From: Candidatus Alistipes stercoravium
Lineage (GTDB): Bacteria > Bacteroidota > Bacteroidia > Bacteroidales > Rikenellaceae
NCBI GenBank assembly: GCA_019119615.1
Contig: DWWQ01000007.1
Span: 1 to 44,945, forward strand
DNA: 44,945 nt
Direction: 5' to 3'
Shown here: positions 15,695-25,290 of the stretch, piece after piece
How the letters are laid out: every line of letters begins with the position of its first letter
Position numbering within the stretch: position 1 is the first letter of the stretch
Translations under genes and position numbers: made by a program
Notes under the pieces: generated by a model
What the model was told of the DNA's origin: nothing
What the model saw: the letters and a program-made list of their open reading frames with translations, nothing else
Database searches by the model: none

Positions 15695-16804
15695 TTATTC
15701 CGTATAGGCGGCGAGAAAATCCCGGGAATCGGCCCGGCATGCCTCCAGCTTCCGGTCCACGGTATTCCAGTGGATCGGGGTATTGAGAAGCTCCCCGAGG
15801 TCCGTTTCGGACTCTACGATCCGGTTTTCCAGTCCGAAGAGTTCCAGCAGGGAGCGGATTCGTGCGGACCCGCGCCGCTGGTTGATCCAGGCGGCGAATG
15901 GCTTGTGGAAGAGGATGCAGAAAACGCAGGCGTGGAACGAATCCGTAATCACATAACGGGCATTGTACAGCTCGGTGAGCCATTGTTCGATGCCCGGCAT
16001 CTTCCCGCTGCTCTCCGAAGTGCGGTCCGTACGGCGGATGATCTGCATCCCGCGTTGTGATGCGAGGCGCCTGAGCGTCCGGCGCATGCGGCTTTTTATC
16101 CGGAAAAGGTAACAGAAAAGTGAATTGCCCGATGACGTCTCCGTATGGATGAAGGGCCGGTAATCTTCGGCCGTGAGCAGCAGGGTAGGATCGAGAACCT
16201 GCCGGGCTCCGTCGTATCCGAAATAGTCGCGGCACTGTTCGACGCCTGTTTTCTCACGCACCGAAACCCCTGAAAATCCTGCGAGCAGGCGGGCACAGCG
16301 TTTCTTCTCCTCCGGACTGTATTCGCAGGCCGCAGCTCCGAACGAGGCGGCATAGGAGATCCTTTGCAGGGGAGTCCCCTCCAGAAATGAAAAAAAGTAG
16401 ATGTCCGTATTCCGGGCATAGCGCGGACGCCACACCTGGTCGCTGCCGACGATAAACAGGTCGAAACCTTCGTTGCGCAGGGCGGCGAAGTCTTCCCTGT
16501 CGTAGACCGGGAAGGTGCGCGGGGCAAGGTGATGGTAGATGAATTTCTCGATCTCCGATTTTTTATAGTCCCGCGTACGGGCATCGTTCATCTCCGCAAA
16601 AATCTCCTTATGATGGAAAAGCGACTCTACGGCACGCCGCAGTACCGTCCGCAGAAACAGATTCCCGACGGGCGGATCCTGCCGGTGGTTGTCGATGAGC
16701 CATACGTCGTGGCCGGACCGTTCGAGGTAGTTTTTCAGAGCGAAAGCCTGGAGTACGCCGCCATAGTTGGCATGCAGGGGGAGGGTCAATAGGGCAATTT
16801 TCAT
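15695..16804 (-). CDS. Polysaccharide pyruvyl transferase family protein
   Basis: 369 residues of the PF04230 family (CsaB/WcaK type), which adds pyruvate ketals to cell-surface sugars using phosphoenolpyruvate. The N-terminal MKIALLTLPLHANYGGVLQAFAL is diagnostic. A GSDQVWRP motif (sugar-site region) and the C-terminal YVITDSFHACVFCILFHKPFA region, typical of the second Rossmann-like half, are present. The frame is open 72 codons upstream, but that part overlaps the FrhB-like gene and lacks conservation; the ATG at 16804 lies 1 nt after the upstream stop. It is paired with an FrhB-like gene, as in many Bacteroidota capsule loci, although no other glycan gene is here. Confidence 0.9.
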   Translation of the reverse strand: MKIALLTLPLHANYGGVLQAFALKNYLERSGHDVWLIDNHRQDPPVGNLFLRTVLRRAVESLFHHKEIFAEMNDARTRDYKKSEIEKFIYHHLAPRTFPVYDREDFAALRNEGFDLFIVGSDQVWRPRYARNTDIYFFSFLEGTPLQRISYAASFGAAACEYSPEEKKRCARLLAGFSGVSVREKTGVEQCRDYFGYDGARQVLDPTLLLTAEDYRPFIHTETSSGNSLFCYLFRIKSRMRRTLRRLASQRGMQIIRRTDRTSESSGKMPGIEQWLTELYNARYVITDSFHACVFCILFHKPFAAWINQRRGSARIRSLLELFGLENRIVESETDLGELLNTPIHWNTVDRKLEACRADSRDFLAAYTE

Positions 16805-16805
16805 T

Positions 16806-17957
16806 TCAGGGGTTGTGAGGGTCGGGGGTAAAGCGTTTTCGGAACCTTCGGCGGAGGCGCTGCCACAGGGTCGGTCGGATTGTCCGGCGGAGCAGCGCGA
16901 CGACCGAGTTTGTTCGGGCCAGTTCGCGGAAGAAGGCTTCGCGCAGAGGATGTGCCGCAACCTGCTCGCTGAAGCCGCCGTTGCGGGCGCGTACATGTCC
17001 GTCATAACGAAGTGCCGCATGTTCGGTGTCGAGCGCCCGGAACCGTTCAGCCCCCGCGGCCGAGTTGGCCAGGACCAGGCTTACGCCGCGGTTGTCGTCG
17101 AATGCCGGGGCGGCTTCGGCGACGTTCCACAGGTCGCACAACGTCAGGTCGCTGCCGCTGCGCCCCAACTTGAAGGGGCAGGCGTAGCAGCTCGGACGCA
17201 GGGTCAGCTCCCGGAGAAATCCCTGCATGTAGGGATCCTTGCGGGCCGGAAGACTCCGTATGCCGTCTTCGGTATGTAGGGTGAGGGCGTAATCCCGCCA
17301 GCCTCCGCGGCTTTTGTCGCGGAAGTCGATGCGGAGGATTCGCCGCCCGCTGCCGATCTCCCGCAGGTAGCGGCGCCACAGACCCGGGCTGGGCGCCCCG
17401 TGGCACAGACATTCGGCCGTCAGCAACAGTTCCGAATGTCGTCCCCGAAGAAAGGCGTACAGCCCGGCGATCTGGCAGGGAGTTCCCGTGAAGAGCACCC
17501 GGCGACCTTCGCGCAACAGGGCGGCAACTTCGTTGTAGCAGCCGTCAAGGCGACTTTGGACGTATTTCGATTTGGTAAGGGGGCGGATCTCCTCAAGGGT
17601 GGTTGCCTTGCGGTGGACAACCTCGCCTTCCGGAGTGAAGGCGGCGCCGAAAACGACGCCTCCCGCGCGGATCGTCTCCGCGGCCAGCAGCGGGAAGATG
17701 CCGCCCGAAGAACTTGACGCACAGGTCTCCGCATCCCGGGCCCGGGCGGCATAGCACTCCATAGGCGTGCGGGCTGCGGCGGGCTGCTGTTCCGGACAGA
17801 TGCGCTCGCACAATCCGCAGTCGATGCAGACACTCGGATCCGTTACGGGGTAACGGAATCCTTCATCATCCTCCTCCATGCGGATGCATTGCTTCGGGCA
17901 GATCGCCGCGCAGGCTTCGCATCCGCAGCAGGTGCGTTTGTCGTTGATGGGGTGCAT
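16806..17957 (-). CDS. FrhB-like protein with two 4Fe-4S clusters (coenzyme F420 hydrogenase/dehydrogenase beta-subunit family)
   Basis: 383 residues. An N-terminal ferredoxin module has two CX2CX2CX3CP motifs (C10, C13, C16, C20 and C44, C47, C50, C54). Residues from about 75 on show the FrhB/FpoF fold: SSSGGIFPLLAAETI, then KSKYVQSRLDG, LFTGTPCQIAGL, CHGAPSPGLWRRYL, and a later Cys pair in CYACPFKLGRSGSDLTLCDLW. Bacteroidota lack coenzyme F420, so such proteins probably reduce or oxidise another substrate; several sit in polysaccharide loci beside pyruvyl transferases. The frame extends to 18008, but the ATG at 17957 directly precedes the cluster motif. It is the first gene of the operon with the pyruvyl transferase (1 nt gap). 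Confidence 0.88.
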   Translation of the reverse strand: MHPINDKRTCCGCEACAAICPKQCIRMEEDDEGFRYPVTDPSVCIDCGLCERICPEQQPAAARTPMECYAARARDAETCASSSSGGIFPLLAAETIRAGGVVFGAAFTPEGEVVHRKATTLEEIRPLTKSKYVQSRLDGCYNEVAALLREGRRVLFTGTPCQIAGLYAFLRGRHSELLLTAECLCHGAPSPGLWRRYLREIGSGRRILRIDFRDKSRGGWRDYALTLHTEDGIRSLPARKDPYMQGFLRELTLRPSCYACPFKLGRSGSDLTLCDLWNVAEAAPAFDDNRGVSLVLANSAAGAERFRALDTEHAALRYDGHVRARNGGFSEQVAAHPLREAFFRELARTNSVVALLRRTIRPTLWQRLRRRFRKRFTPDPHNP

Positions 17958-18013
17958 TTTCGAGGGATTCGGCTGAATTTTTGTTCGAAGATACGCTATT
18001 TTTTGCAATTAAT

Positions 18014-18057
18014 GGTCCGAATAACCGATTTTTTGTGGTTTTCGGCCGATTCGGACC
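18014..18057. repeat. Inverted repeat in the divergent region between the FrhB-like gene and tamB
   Basis: Nine-base arms (18014-18022 and 18049-18057) are perfectly complementary, with a further CCGA/TCGG pair inside. The surrounding 17958-18263 holds no gene I can support: it is rich in TTTCGG repeats, has a small hairpin followed by T at about 18175-18195, and must contain the promoters of both flanking operons, neither of which has a clean consensus. Confidence 0.5.
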
Positions 18058-18263
18058 GACCTGTTGCGGGTTTCGGATGCCGTTTCGGCCGGGCCTTTTC
18101 GTTTTTCGGCCGTATCACGGTCGCCGTCGATCGATAAATACTTCGAATCGGGCTTTTTATGCCGGGTTACCCCGAATCCTGTGCGGGATTTTTTCGTAAC
18201 TTGCACACAATTTGATATGCGGAAGATTTCCGGGAACCGTCCGTGCGGAACCCGGTGTCGGAA

Positions 18264-21200
18264 ATGTTCGGAAAAATTCGCAAATACCTGCTGCGGGGTC
18301 TGCTTCTGCCCGTTGCCCTGTTGGTGCTCCTGCCGACGGCACTCTATGTGCCCGCCGTACAGCGCTGGGCCTGCACCCGGGCGGAGGAGTACCTCTCCCG
18401 CACACTCGGCATGGAACTCTCCGTCGAACGCATCCGTCTGGCCTTTCCGCTGCATCTGACGGTCGATCGGGCGGTATTGCGCGACGGCGGGGATACGCTG
18501 CTGCGATGCGGACGTCTGGATGTGGCGATCGCTCCGCTGCCGCTGTTGCGGGGCGAACTTGCGGTGCGCCGTCTGGAACTCTCGGATCTCGGGGGCCGCT
18601 ACACGGATTCGCTGGCCGGGATGGACGCCCGTGTGGAGGTCGGCAACCTCGCGCTGCGTATTGCCCGGATCAACCTCCGCAAACACACTCTTTCCCTGTT
18701 CCGTGCCGACCTTGCACGGGCCGATGTGGCTCTCGATCTCGGCACATCCGCGGAATCCGCACCGAAGGCCGATATTGCGGCGGCGCCGTGGCGCATTTCG
18801 ATCGGGCGTTTCACGGTTTCGAACACCGCATTCCGGATGCGGACGGCATCCGGAGGAATGGAACTCGAAACAACCCTCGCCGACGGAACGGTGGACGGCT
18901 GCGAGGTGGATCTGGCCGCTTCGCAGGTGGCGGTTTCCCGCCTGGCGCTGGACCGGGGGGCCTATACATGTCGGTTGACTGCCGGTCCTGCCGAAGATGC
19001 GGAACCGGCGGCGGCAGTTGCCGAATCGGCTTCGCCGGCCGTGCCGTGGCAGGTGCGCGTGGGGCGGATCACCCTGCGGGACAACCGCATGGCCTATGGC
19101 ACCCTGGGACACCGGCCTGCCGCGGGCTTTGATCCCGAAGCCCTCGAACTGACGGGGGTGAATCTCGAGGTCGATTCGTTGTGGAACCGCGGCAGCGACA
19201 TCGCCCTGCGGCTCGCAGGGCTCTCCTTCGCCGAACGGAGCGGTCTGGCCGTAAGCGATGCGGCAGGGCGCTTCTCGATGGACAGCACGGGGATCTCGCT
19301 CTCCGGGTTCCGGGTGGCGACGCCCCGGTCGCAGATTGCGGCCGAAGCGCATGCCGGAGCGGGCTTTGCCGCGTTGGACCCGCTGACGCCCCTTTCGGCC
19401 GATGTACGCATGATGCTTTCTGCCGCGGACCTGACTCCCTGGGTGGTATTTCCCGGAACCCTGCAGAACCGGCTCCTGTCGGGGCAATTCTCCGTTGCGG
19501 GAACACTCGGAAATATTCCTGAAGCGGCACTTTGCCTGTCGATTCCCGACATGCTGATAATAAATATCTCCGGAACGGCAAAGAACCTTCCGGACCCGAA
19601 GCGGGCCGTAGCTTCCGCCCGGTTTTCGGGCGACCTGCGGAATCTCGACCCGTTACGGGCGCTGCTGCCCGATACGGCTTTGCGGCGGCGCATTGCGCTT
19701 CCTCGCGAAATGACCCTGTGCGGCACGGCAACAGCCGACTGCGGACGTGTCGCGGCCGACCTGCTTCTGTCGGTCGCCGGAGGCCGGCTTTCGGCGGCCG
19801 CAGGATTCGATCCGGCATCGGAAGCCTACCGTGCGGAGTTGCGTTGCGACAGCTTTCCGCTGGGACGGTTCCTTCCCGGTGATTCGCTCGGGTATGTCGA
19901 TTTGGCGCTGGAGGCCGAAGGCACGGGGCTTGACCCTCTGTCGGAGCGTGCCCGCGCTGCGGTGCGGGCGCAGATCGACCGGATGGAGTTCCGGGGATAC
20001 GATTTCGGAGGTCCGGAGTTGAAGGCTTCGCTCTCCGAAGGACGGTTGTCGGGAACGGTTGCCGACCGTAACGAAGCGTTGCAGCTGGCACTGGCGCTCT
20101 CCGGAACCCTTTCCGAAGAGAGTCAGGAGGTGCGCCTGCAGGGATCGGTCGCCGGGTTCGATCTGCAGCGTATGGGTCTGGTTGCCGAGCCGATCGGAGG
20201 CTCCTTCCTGCTCGACCTGCGGGCGGCGGCAACCGTTGCCGGCAGTCGTGAGGCCCGGTTGGAGCTGGACAGCCTTACGATCCGCAACGGTTACCGTACG
20301 GACCGCATCCGTCCGACGAGCCTTACCTTCAGCACCGACAGCGTATCGGTGCGGGCTGGGGCGGCTTCGGGAGACCTTTCGCTGGCTTTCTCGTCGTCCG
20401 TGCCGCTCGATTCGCTGACCGCCCGCCTAACGCGGAGCGCAGGCCGGCTCGACGCCCAGTTGCATGAAGGGGCGTTCGATATGGCGGCGCTGCAGGAGGT
20501 GCTGCCACCCTTTACGCTTCGGATCGATGCCGGGCGGAACAATATTCTGAACAATTTTCTGAAGACGAAACAACTGGCTTTCAAAGCCCTGCATGCTGCA
20601 GGCGACGGCGGCCCCGAAACGCCTGCGGCGCTGCATTTGCAGGTCGAAGGGCTGACGACTCCGGGTTTCGTGCTGGACAGCGTTGCGCTGGGAGTCCGGC
20701 AGCAGGGCAGGGAACTGGAATACGGACTGCACATCGCGAATGGCCCGGGACACCTGGACCATCTGGCGCAGGCGGCGCTCTACGGCCGTATCGGACAGCA
20801 TGCGGGGACGGTGCGCCTTCTTCAGCGCAACCGTACCGGGCAGACGGGATTCCGGTTCGGATGGGACCTCGTATGGAATGACAGCCTTTTCCGGGCGCGG
20901 ATGAATCCGCTTGATCCCGTTTTCGGGGCCGAAACCTGGAGCGTCAATGCAGGCAACTATGTGGAGTACGATTTCGACCGGCGGCTTTCGGCCGATCTCG
21001 ACCTGCATTGCGGCTCCCGCCGCTTCGCGATTCGGAGCCTTCCGGCCGGCGATACCGGGATCGGCGGCGTGCAGATCGATGTCGGCGGTGTCGATATCGG
21101 CGCAGCGCTCGGCCTGCTGCCCTCGGCCCCGCCTGTCGGCGGGACCTTCGGGGCGGATCTGTTTGTCGGGTTGTCTTCGGACAGCCTTGCCGTGCGGGGC

Positions 21201-22991
21201 GACCTTTCGCTCGACAGCCTTGCCTATCGGAAGCAGCCTTTCGGTGATGTGGCGCTCGGTGTCCGTTACGGTCAGGGACGCGATCATCGGGCTGATGCAC
21301 GGCTTACGCTCGACGGACAGGAGGTTCTTGCGGCCCACGGCGATTACCGCGCCGGGCGCGAGGAGCCGCTCGATGTGCTGCTGACCGTTCCCGGACTGCC
21401 GCTGCAGCGCCTCGATCCCTTCCTTCCGGCGGAACTGCTCCGCCTGTCGGGCGACCTGTGGGCCCGGGTGCATGTGGGAGGCGATACGGGACGCCCGGAG
21501 ATCGACGGCGACCTGTGCTTTGCCGCGACCGAGGCGCGCGTGCCCATGATCGGTTCGACGTTCCGTCTGGCGCAGGATACGATCCGGCTGCGCAACGGGC
21601 TGCTGCGATTCGACGGTTATGATCTCTATGCCCCCAACGGGGCGCCGATGACGATCCGCGGCAGCGTGGACCTCCTGGCGGCGGGCGGCGCGACGGCCGA
21701 TCTCGGATTGCGGGCTTCGGATTTCCGATTTGTCGATGTCGCCCGCAAGGCGCGTACGGAGGTTTACGGTGTGGCGTCGCTCAATGCGGACCTGACGGCC
21801 CGCGGTCCGCTCGATGCTTTGGCGGTCCGGGGACGTGTCGCGTTGCTGAACGGCACGGAGGTGGGTTATGTCATGCAGGATGCCCCGATGGAGGTGGAGA
21901 ACCGGCCGCAACAGATCGTCCGTTTCGTTTCGTTCAGCGAACTGGACGAGGAGCCGCTGCTTGAGGCTCCGGCCAAGACGGCGCGTCTCGGCGGTATGGA
22001 TGTCCAGCTCGGCATCGACATCGGCAACGACGTCCGGGCCGGCGTGGACCTCTCGGCCGACGGCAGCAACCGGATCGACCTCGAGGGCGGCGGCTCGCTG
22101 ACCTTCACGATGAATCCTCTCGGGGACATGAACCTCTCGGGAAAGTATGTGCTTTCGGGCGGTGCGGTGCGCTACAACCCGCCGGTCATCTCGCCGAAGA
22201 ATTTCAGGATCCTTCCCGACGGTTATGTGGAGTGGGTGGGCGATGTGGCCGACCCGTCGTTCAACATCACGGCCGTGGAGCGGGTGCGGGCCAGCGTCTC
22301 GACCGACGGGGAGCAGTCGCGGTCGGTGAATTTCGACATCTCGATCCGGATCAGCAATACGCTCAACGACCTCTCGGTAACCTTCGACCTTGCGGCTCCC
22401 GACGACCTGTCGATGCAGAACGCGCTGCGCTCGCTGACACCCGAACAACGGGCCATGCAGGCGATGAACCTGTTGATATACAATACCTACAATGGCCCCG
22501 GAACGACGGCGAAGGTTCAGGCGGGGAATCCGCTCAACGCCTTTATCCAGAAGGAGCTGAACCAGTGGGCGCAGAACAGCCTGAAAGGCGTGGACCTGAG
22601 TTTCGGCATCGACCCGTACGATGCGGACGATCCGGGCGGTCAGCATACGGACTATTCGTACCGGCTGTCGAAAAATCTCTTCAGCAACCGCGTGCGGGCC
22701 GTTATCGGCGGTAAATTCAGCACGGACAGCGATCCGTCGGAAAACCTGCGCGAGAACCTCATCGACGACCTGTCGCTCGAGTACCTCCTGACGAAGAGCG
22801 GCAACATGTATATCCGGATTTTCCGCCATACGGATTATGAGATTCTCGAGGGGGAGATCACTCAGACCGGAGTGGGATTCGTCATCCGCAAGCGGATGTC
22901 GCGTCTGGGCGATCTGTTCCGCTCCGGGCGGCTGAAAACGAAGAAAAACGAAACACACGATGAATCGGACGGGGAACATACGCAGCAGTAG
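18264..22991 (+). CDS. tamB: TamB-like translocation and assembly module protein
   Basis: 1575 residues from the ATG at 18264 (a GTG seven codons earlier is possible). One N-terminal membrane anchor (LLRGLLLPVALLVLLPTALYV) is followed by about 1500 residues of repeated beta strands with alternating hydrophobic residues, the lipid-conducting taco-like groove of the AsmA/TamB group. The C-terminal TamB (DUF490) domain is clear: IDIGNDVRAGVDLSADG, YVLSGGAVRYNPPVISPKNF, ITAVERVRASVSTDGEQS, and the closing GKFSTDSD ... LSLEYLLTKSGNMYIRIFRHTDYEILEGEITQTG. TamB spans the periplasm and is thought to help move phospholipids or barrel proteins to the outer membrane. It overlaps the TamA-like gene by 32 nt. 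Confidence 0.9.
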   Translation: MFGKIRKYLLRGLLLPVALLVLLPTALYVPAVQRWACTRAEEYLSRTLGMELSVERIRLAFPLHLTVDRAVLRDGGDTLLRCGRLDVAIAPLPLLRGELAVRRLELSDLGGRYTDSLAGMDARVEVGNLALRIARINLRKHTLSLFRADLARADVALDLGTSAESAPKADIAAAPWRISIGRFTVSNTAFRMRTASGGMELETTLADGTVDGCEVDLAASQVAVSRLALDRGAYTCRLTAGPAEDAEPAAAVAESASPAVPWQVRVGRITLRDNRMAYGTLGHRPAAGFDPEALELTGVNLEVDSLWNRGSDIALRLAGLSFAERSGLAVSDAAGRFSMDSTGISLSGFRVATPRSQIAAEAHAGAGFAALDPLTPLSADVRMMLSAADLTPWVVFPGTLQNRLLSGQFSVAGTLGNIPEAALCLSIPDMLIINISGTAKNLPDPKRAVASARFSGDLRNLDPLRALLPDTALRRRIALPREMTLCGTATADCGRVAADLLLSVAGGRLSAAAGFDPASEAYRAELRCDSFPLGRFLPGDSLGYVDLALEAEGTGLDPLSERARAAVRAQIDRMEFRGYDFGGPELKASLSEGRLSGTVADRNEALQLALALSGTLSEESQEVRLQGSVAGFDLQRMGLVAEPIGGSFLLDLRAAATVAGSREARLELDSLTIRNGYRTDRIRPTSLTFSTDSVSVRAGAASGDLSLAFSSSVPLDSLTARLTRSAGRLDAQLHEGAFDMAALQEVLPPFTLRIDAGRNNILNNFLKTKQLAFKALHAAGDGGPETPAALHLQVEGLTTPGFVLDSVALGVRQQGRELEYGLHIANGPGHLDHLAQAALYGRIGQHAGTVRLLQRNRTGQTGFRFGWDLVWNDSLFRARMNPLDPVFGAETWSVNAGNYVEYDFDRRLSADLDLHCGSRRFAIRSLPAGDTGIGGVQIDVGGVDIGAALGLLPSAPPVGGTFGADLFVGLSSDSLAVRGDLSLDSLAYRKQPFGDVALGVRYGQGRDHRADARLTLDGQEVLAAHGDYRAGREEPLDVLLTVPGLPLQRLDPFLPAELLRLSGDLWARVHVGGDTGRPEIDGDLCFAATEARVPMIGSTFRLAQDTIRLRNGLLRFDGYDLYAPNGAPMTIRGSVDLLAAGGATADLGLRASDFRFVDVARKARTEVYGVASLNADLTARGPLDALAVRGRVALLNGTEVGYVMQDAPMEVENRPQQIVRFVSFSELDEEPLLEAPAKTARLGGMDVQLGIDIGNDVRAGVDLSADGSNRIDLEGGGSLTFTMNPLGDMNLSGKYVLSGGAVRYNPPVISPKNFRILPDGYVEWVGDVADPSFNITAVERVRASVSTDGEQSRSVNFDISIRISNTLNDLSVTFDLAAPDDLSMQNALRSLTPEQRAMQAMNLLIYNTYNGPGTTAKVQAGNPLNAFIQKELNQWAQNSLKGVDLSFGIDPYDADDPGGQHTDYSYRLSKNLFSNRVRAVIGGKFSTDSDPSENLRENLIDDLSLEYLLTKSGNMYIRIFRHTDYEILEGEITQTGVGFVIRKRMSRLGDLFRSGRLKTKKNETHDESDGEHTQQ

Positions 22992-25278
22992 CCGTCTGGC
23001 GGTGCTGCTCGCGGCATCGCTGCTTGCGGGGTGCTCGACGACGCGGCGCCTCGCCTCCGACGAGGTGCTCTATACGGGCGTGCACCGGATCCGCATCGAG
23101 CCCGATTCGGGCGTCGTGTTGCTGCCGGCCGCCGAGGCGGCGGCCCGCTCTCCGCTTTCGGTGGCACCGAACAACCCGCTCTATGCGCCCCGGCTCCGGA
23201 CGCCGCTGCCGATCGGTCTTTGGGCCTATAACTATCTCTACACTCCGAAGGAGCGCGGATTCAAATACTGGCTTTACCGCCGGCTGGCCAAGGAGCCCGT
23301 GCTGATCTCGAAGGTGCAGCCCTCGCTGCGGACACAGGTCGCCGTGCAGGCACTCGAGAATTACGGCTACTTCGGGGCCCGGGCGTCGGATTCGCTGCTA
23401 TACCGGAAACGGGGCCGCAAGGCGCGTGTGGACTACACGCTGCGCGTGGCGCCGCCGTGGCACTACTCCGAAATCGCCTATCCGAAGATCGGCGGAACGC
23501 TGGCGCCGCTGATCGACAGCCTGCACGCCACCTCGCTCCTGCGCGAAGGGGCGCAGTACAATCTCGATACGCTGACCCTCGAGCGACAGCGGATCACCGA
23601 CGTGCTGCGAAACCGAGGGTACTACTACTTCCGGCCCGAATACCTGGAATATCTGGCCGATACGACGCTTGCGCCCCGGAAGGTCGCCCTGCGGCTCGAA
23701 CTCGGGGCTGCCATCCCGCCCCAGGCGCTCCGGCAGTACCGGATCGGGCGCATTGCCGTGCATCTGACCGATTCGGACAGCGGCCGGGAGGACACCCTTC
23801 GTATGGGTGATGCGCAGGTCGTCGCATCACGGCCCATGAAGATCCGGCCGCGGCTGCTGGCCCGGACGCTCGATCTGCACGAAGGACAGCTCTTCACCGT
23901 CGATGCGCAGAACCGTACGCTGACCGCATTGAACAAGCTGGGTATCTTCCGTTCGGTGAGCCTGAACGTGGCGCCCGATACGCTGCAGGACGGCGGGCGG
24001 CTCGATCTGGGCATCGACGCCCGTTTCGAGGATCCGCTCGAAGTGTCGCTCGAAACGGACGTTACCTCCAAGTCGAACAGCTTTCTCGGGCCCGGCATCA
24101 CGCTCAAGGCAAGCCACAACAACCTCTTCCGCGGCGGCGAAGTGCTCTCGCTCAAGCTCAACGGCGCCTACGAATGGCAGACGGGAAACAAAAACTCCGG
24201 AGGCCGGTCGTCGCAGCTCAATTCCTATGAACTGGGCCTGAACGCTTCGCTCGACATCCCGCGGCTGCAGTTGCCGCGCTTTCTGGCCGGGCGTCGGCGC
24301 TATGACGGGACGACCTCCTACCAGCTGGAGGTCGATCTGATGAACCGGCCCGATTTCTTCCGCCTGGCAGCCTTCAGCGCCTCGGCCGGCTACGCCTTCC
24401 GTACCTCGCCGCACAGCCGCCATGCCCTGACCCTTCTGAAACTCACCTACAACAAGCTGCTCCATACGACCGAGGATTTCGACCGCACGATGGAGGAGAA
24501 CCCTTCCATCGCCTTGAGCTTCCGGAACCAGTTCGTGCCTTCGATCGGTTATACCTACACCTTCGAGAAGAGCTACGGAGTGCGCGGCGCCCGCCGTCTG
24601 GTCTGGCAGAACAGCCTGACGTCGGCCGGAAATATTCTTTCGGGGATTCTGGCGCTCGCCGGCGAACGTCAGCCGCAGTATCTTCTCGGCAACCGCTTTT
24701 CGCAGTTCGTGAAGGAGATCAGCGAATTGAAGTTCTACCAGCGTGTCGGTCATCGCGAAAACTGCTTGGCAACCCGATTTCTTGTCGGCGTGGGGTATGC
24801 TTACGGCAATTCGGAGGTGATGCCCTACAGCGAGCAGTTCTATATCGGCGGTGCGAACAGCATCCGGGCCTTCACCGTGCGGTCGATCGGCCCGGGCAGC
24901 TACCGCCCGGCAAGCGGGAATCCGAACGGGTATCTGGATCAGACGGGCGACTTCAAGCTGGAGGCCAACGTCGAATACCGCTTTGCGATCATGGGACGTC
25001 TGGGCGGTGCGGTGTTCCTCGATGCGGGAAACATCTGGCTGCTGAAGGCCGATCCGGACCGTCCCGGGGCGGAACTCAAATGGAAGGGATTTTTCAACGA
25101 GATCGCCTTGGGAACGGGCTTCGGCCTGCGTTACGACATCAGCTATCTGGTGATCCGCGCCGATCTGGGCATCGGAATCCATACGCCCTATCCGAATCCC
25201 GAAAAACGGGGCTATTACAATATTTCGAAATTCCGGGACGGCTTGGGCTTCCACCTGGCCATCGGCTATCCCTTCTGA
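22960..25278 (+). CDS. Lipidated BamA/TamA-family outer-membrane protein
   Basis: 772 residues. A lipoprotein signal ends in LLAGC with Cys25. POTRA-like regions occupy about 30-360 (for example LTLERQRITDVLRNRGYYYFRPEYLE and TVDAQNRTLTALNKLGIFRSVSL). A 16-strand-type barrel follows, with the IGGANSIRAF motif of the Omp85 L6 loop (VRGF/Y equivalent) and a terminal Phe. Omp85 proteins of the TamA class are not usually lipidated; lipidated ones are typical of Bacteroidota and have been called TamL. The gene overlaps tamB by 32 nt, so the two proteins are probably made together as an envelope module. corA follows after 12 nt. Confidence 0.9.
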   Translation: MNRTGNIRSSSRLAVLLAASLLAGCSTTRRLASDEVLYTGVHRIRIEPDSGVVLLPAAEAAARSPLSVAPNNPLYAPRLRTPLPIGLWAYNYLYTPKERGFKYWLYRRLAKEPVLISKVQPSLRTQVAVQALENYGYFGARASDSLLYRKRGRKARVDYTLRVAPPWHYSEIAYPKIGGTLAPLIDSLHATSLLREGAQYNLDTLTLERQRITDVLRNRGYYYFRPEYLEYLADTTLAPRKVALRLELGAAIPPQALRQYRIGRIAVHLTDSDSGREDTLRMGDAQVVASRPMKIRPRLLARTLDLHEGQLFTVDAQNRTLTALNKLGIFRSVSLNVAPDTLQDGGRLDLGIDARFEDPLEVSLETDVTSKSNSFLGPGITLKASHNNLFRGGEVLSLKLNGAYEWQTGNKNSGGRSSQLNSYELGLNASLDIPRLQLPRFLAGRRRYDGTTSYQLEVDLMNRPDFFRLAAFSASAGYAFRTSPHSRHALTLLKLTYNKLLHTTEDFDRTMEENPSIALSFRNQFVPSIGYTYTFEKSYGVRGARRLVWQNSLTSAGNILSGILALAGERQPQYLLGNRFSQFVKEISELKFYQRVGHRENCLATRFLVGVGYAYGNSEVMPYSEQFYIGGANSIRAFTVRSIGPGSYRPASGNPNGYLDQTGDFKLEANVEYRFAIMGRLGGAVFLDAGNIWLLKADPDRPGAELKWKGFFNEIALGTGFGLRYDISYLVIRADLGIGIHTPYPNPEKRGYYNISKFRDGLGFHLAIGYPF

Positions 25279-25290
25279 TACCGCGAAACG

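Noticed and set aside
16805..17020. N-terminal extension of the pyruvyl transferase by 72 residues
   Set aside because: It overlaps the end of the FrhB-like gene in another frame; the family's conserved start is at 16804.
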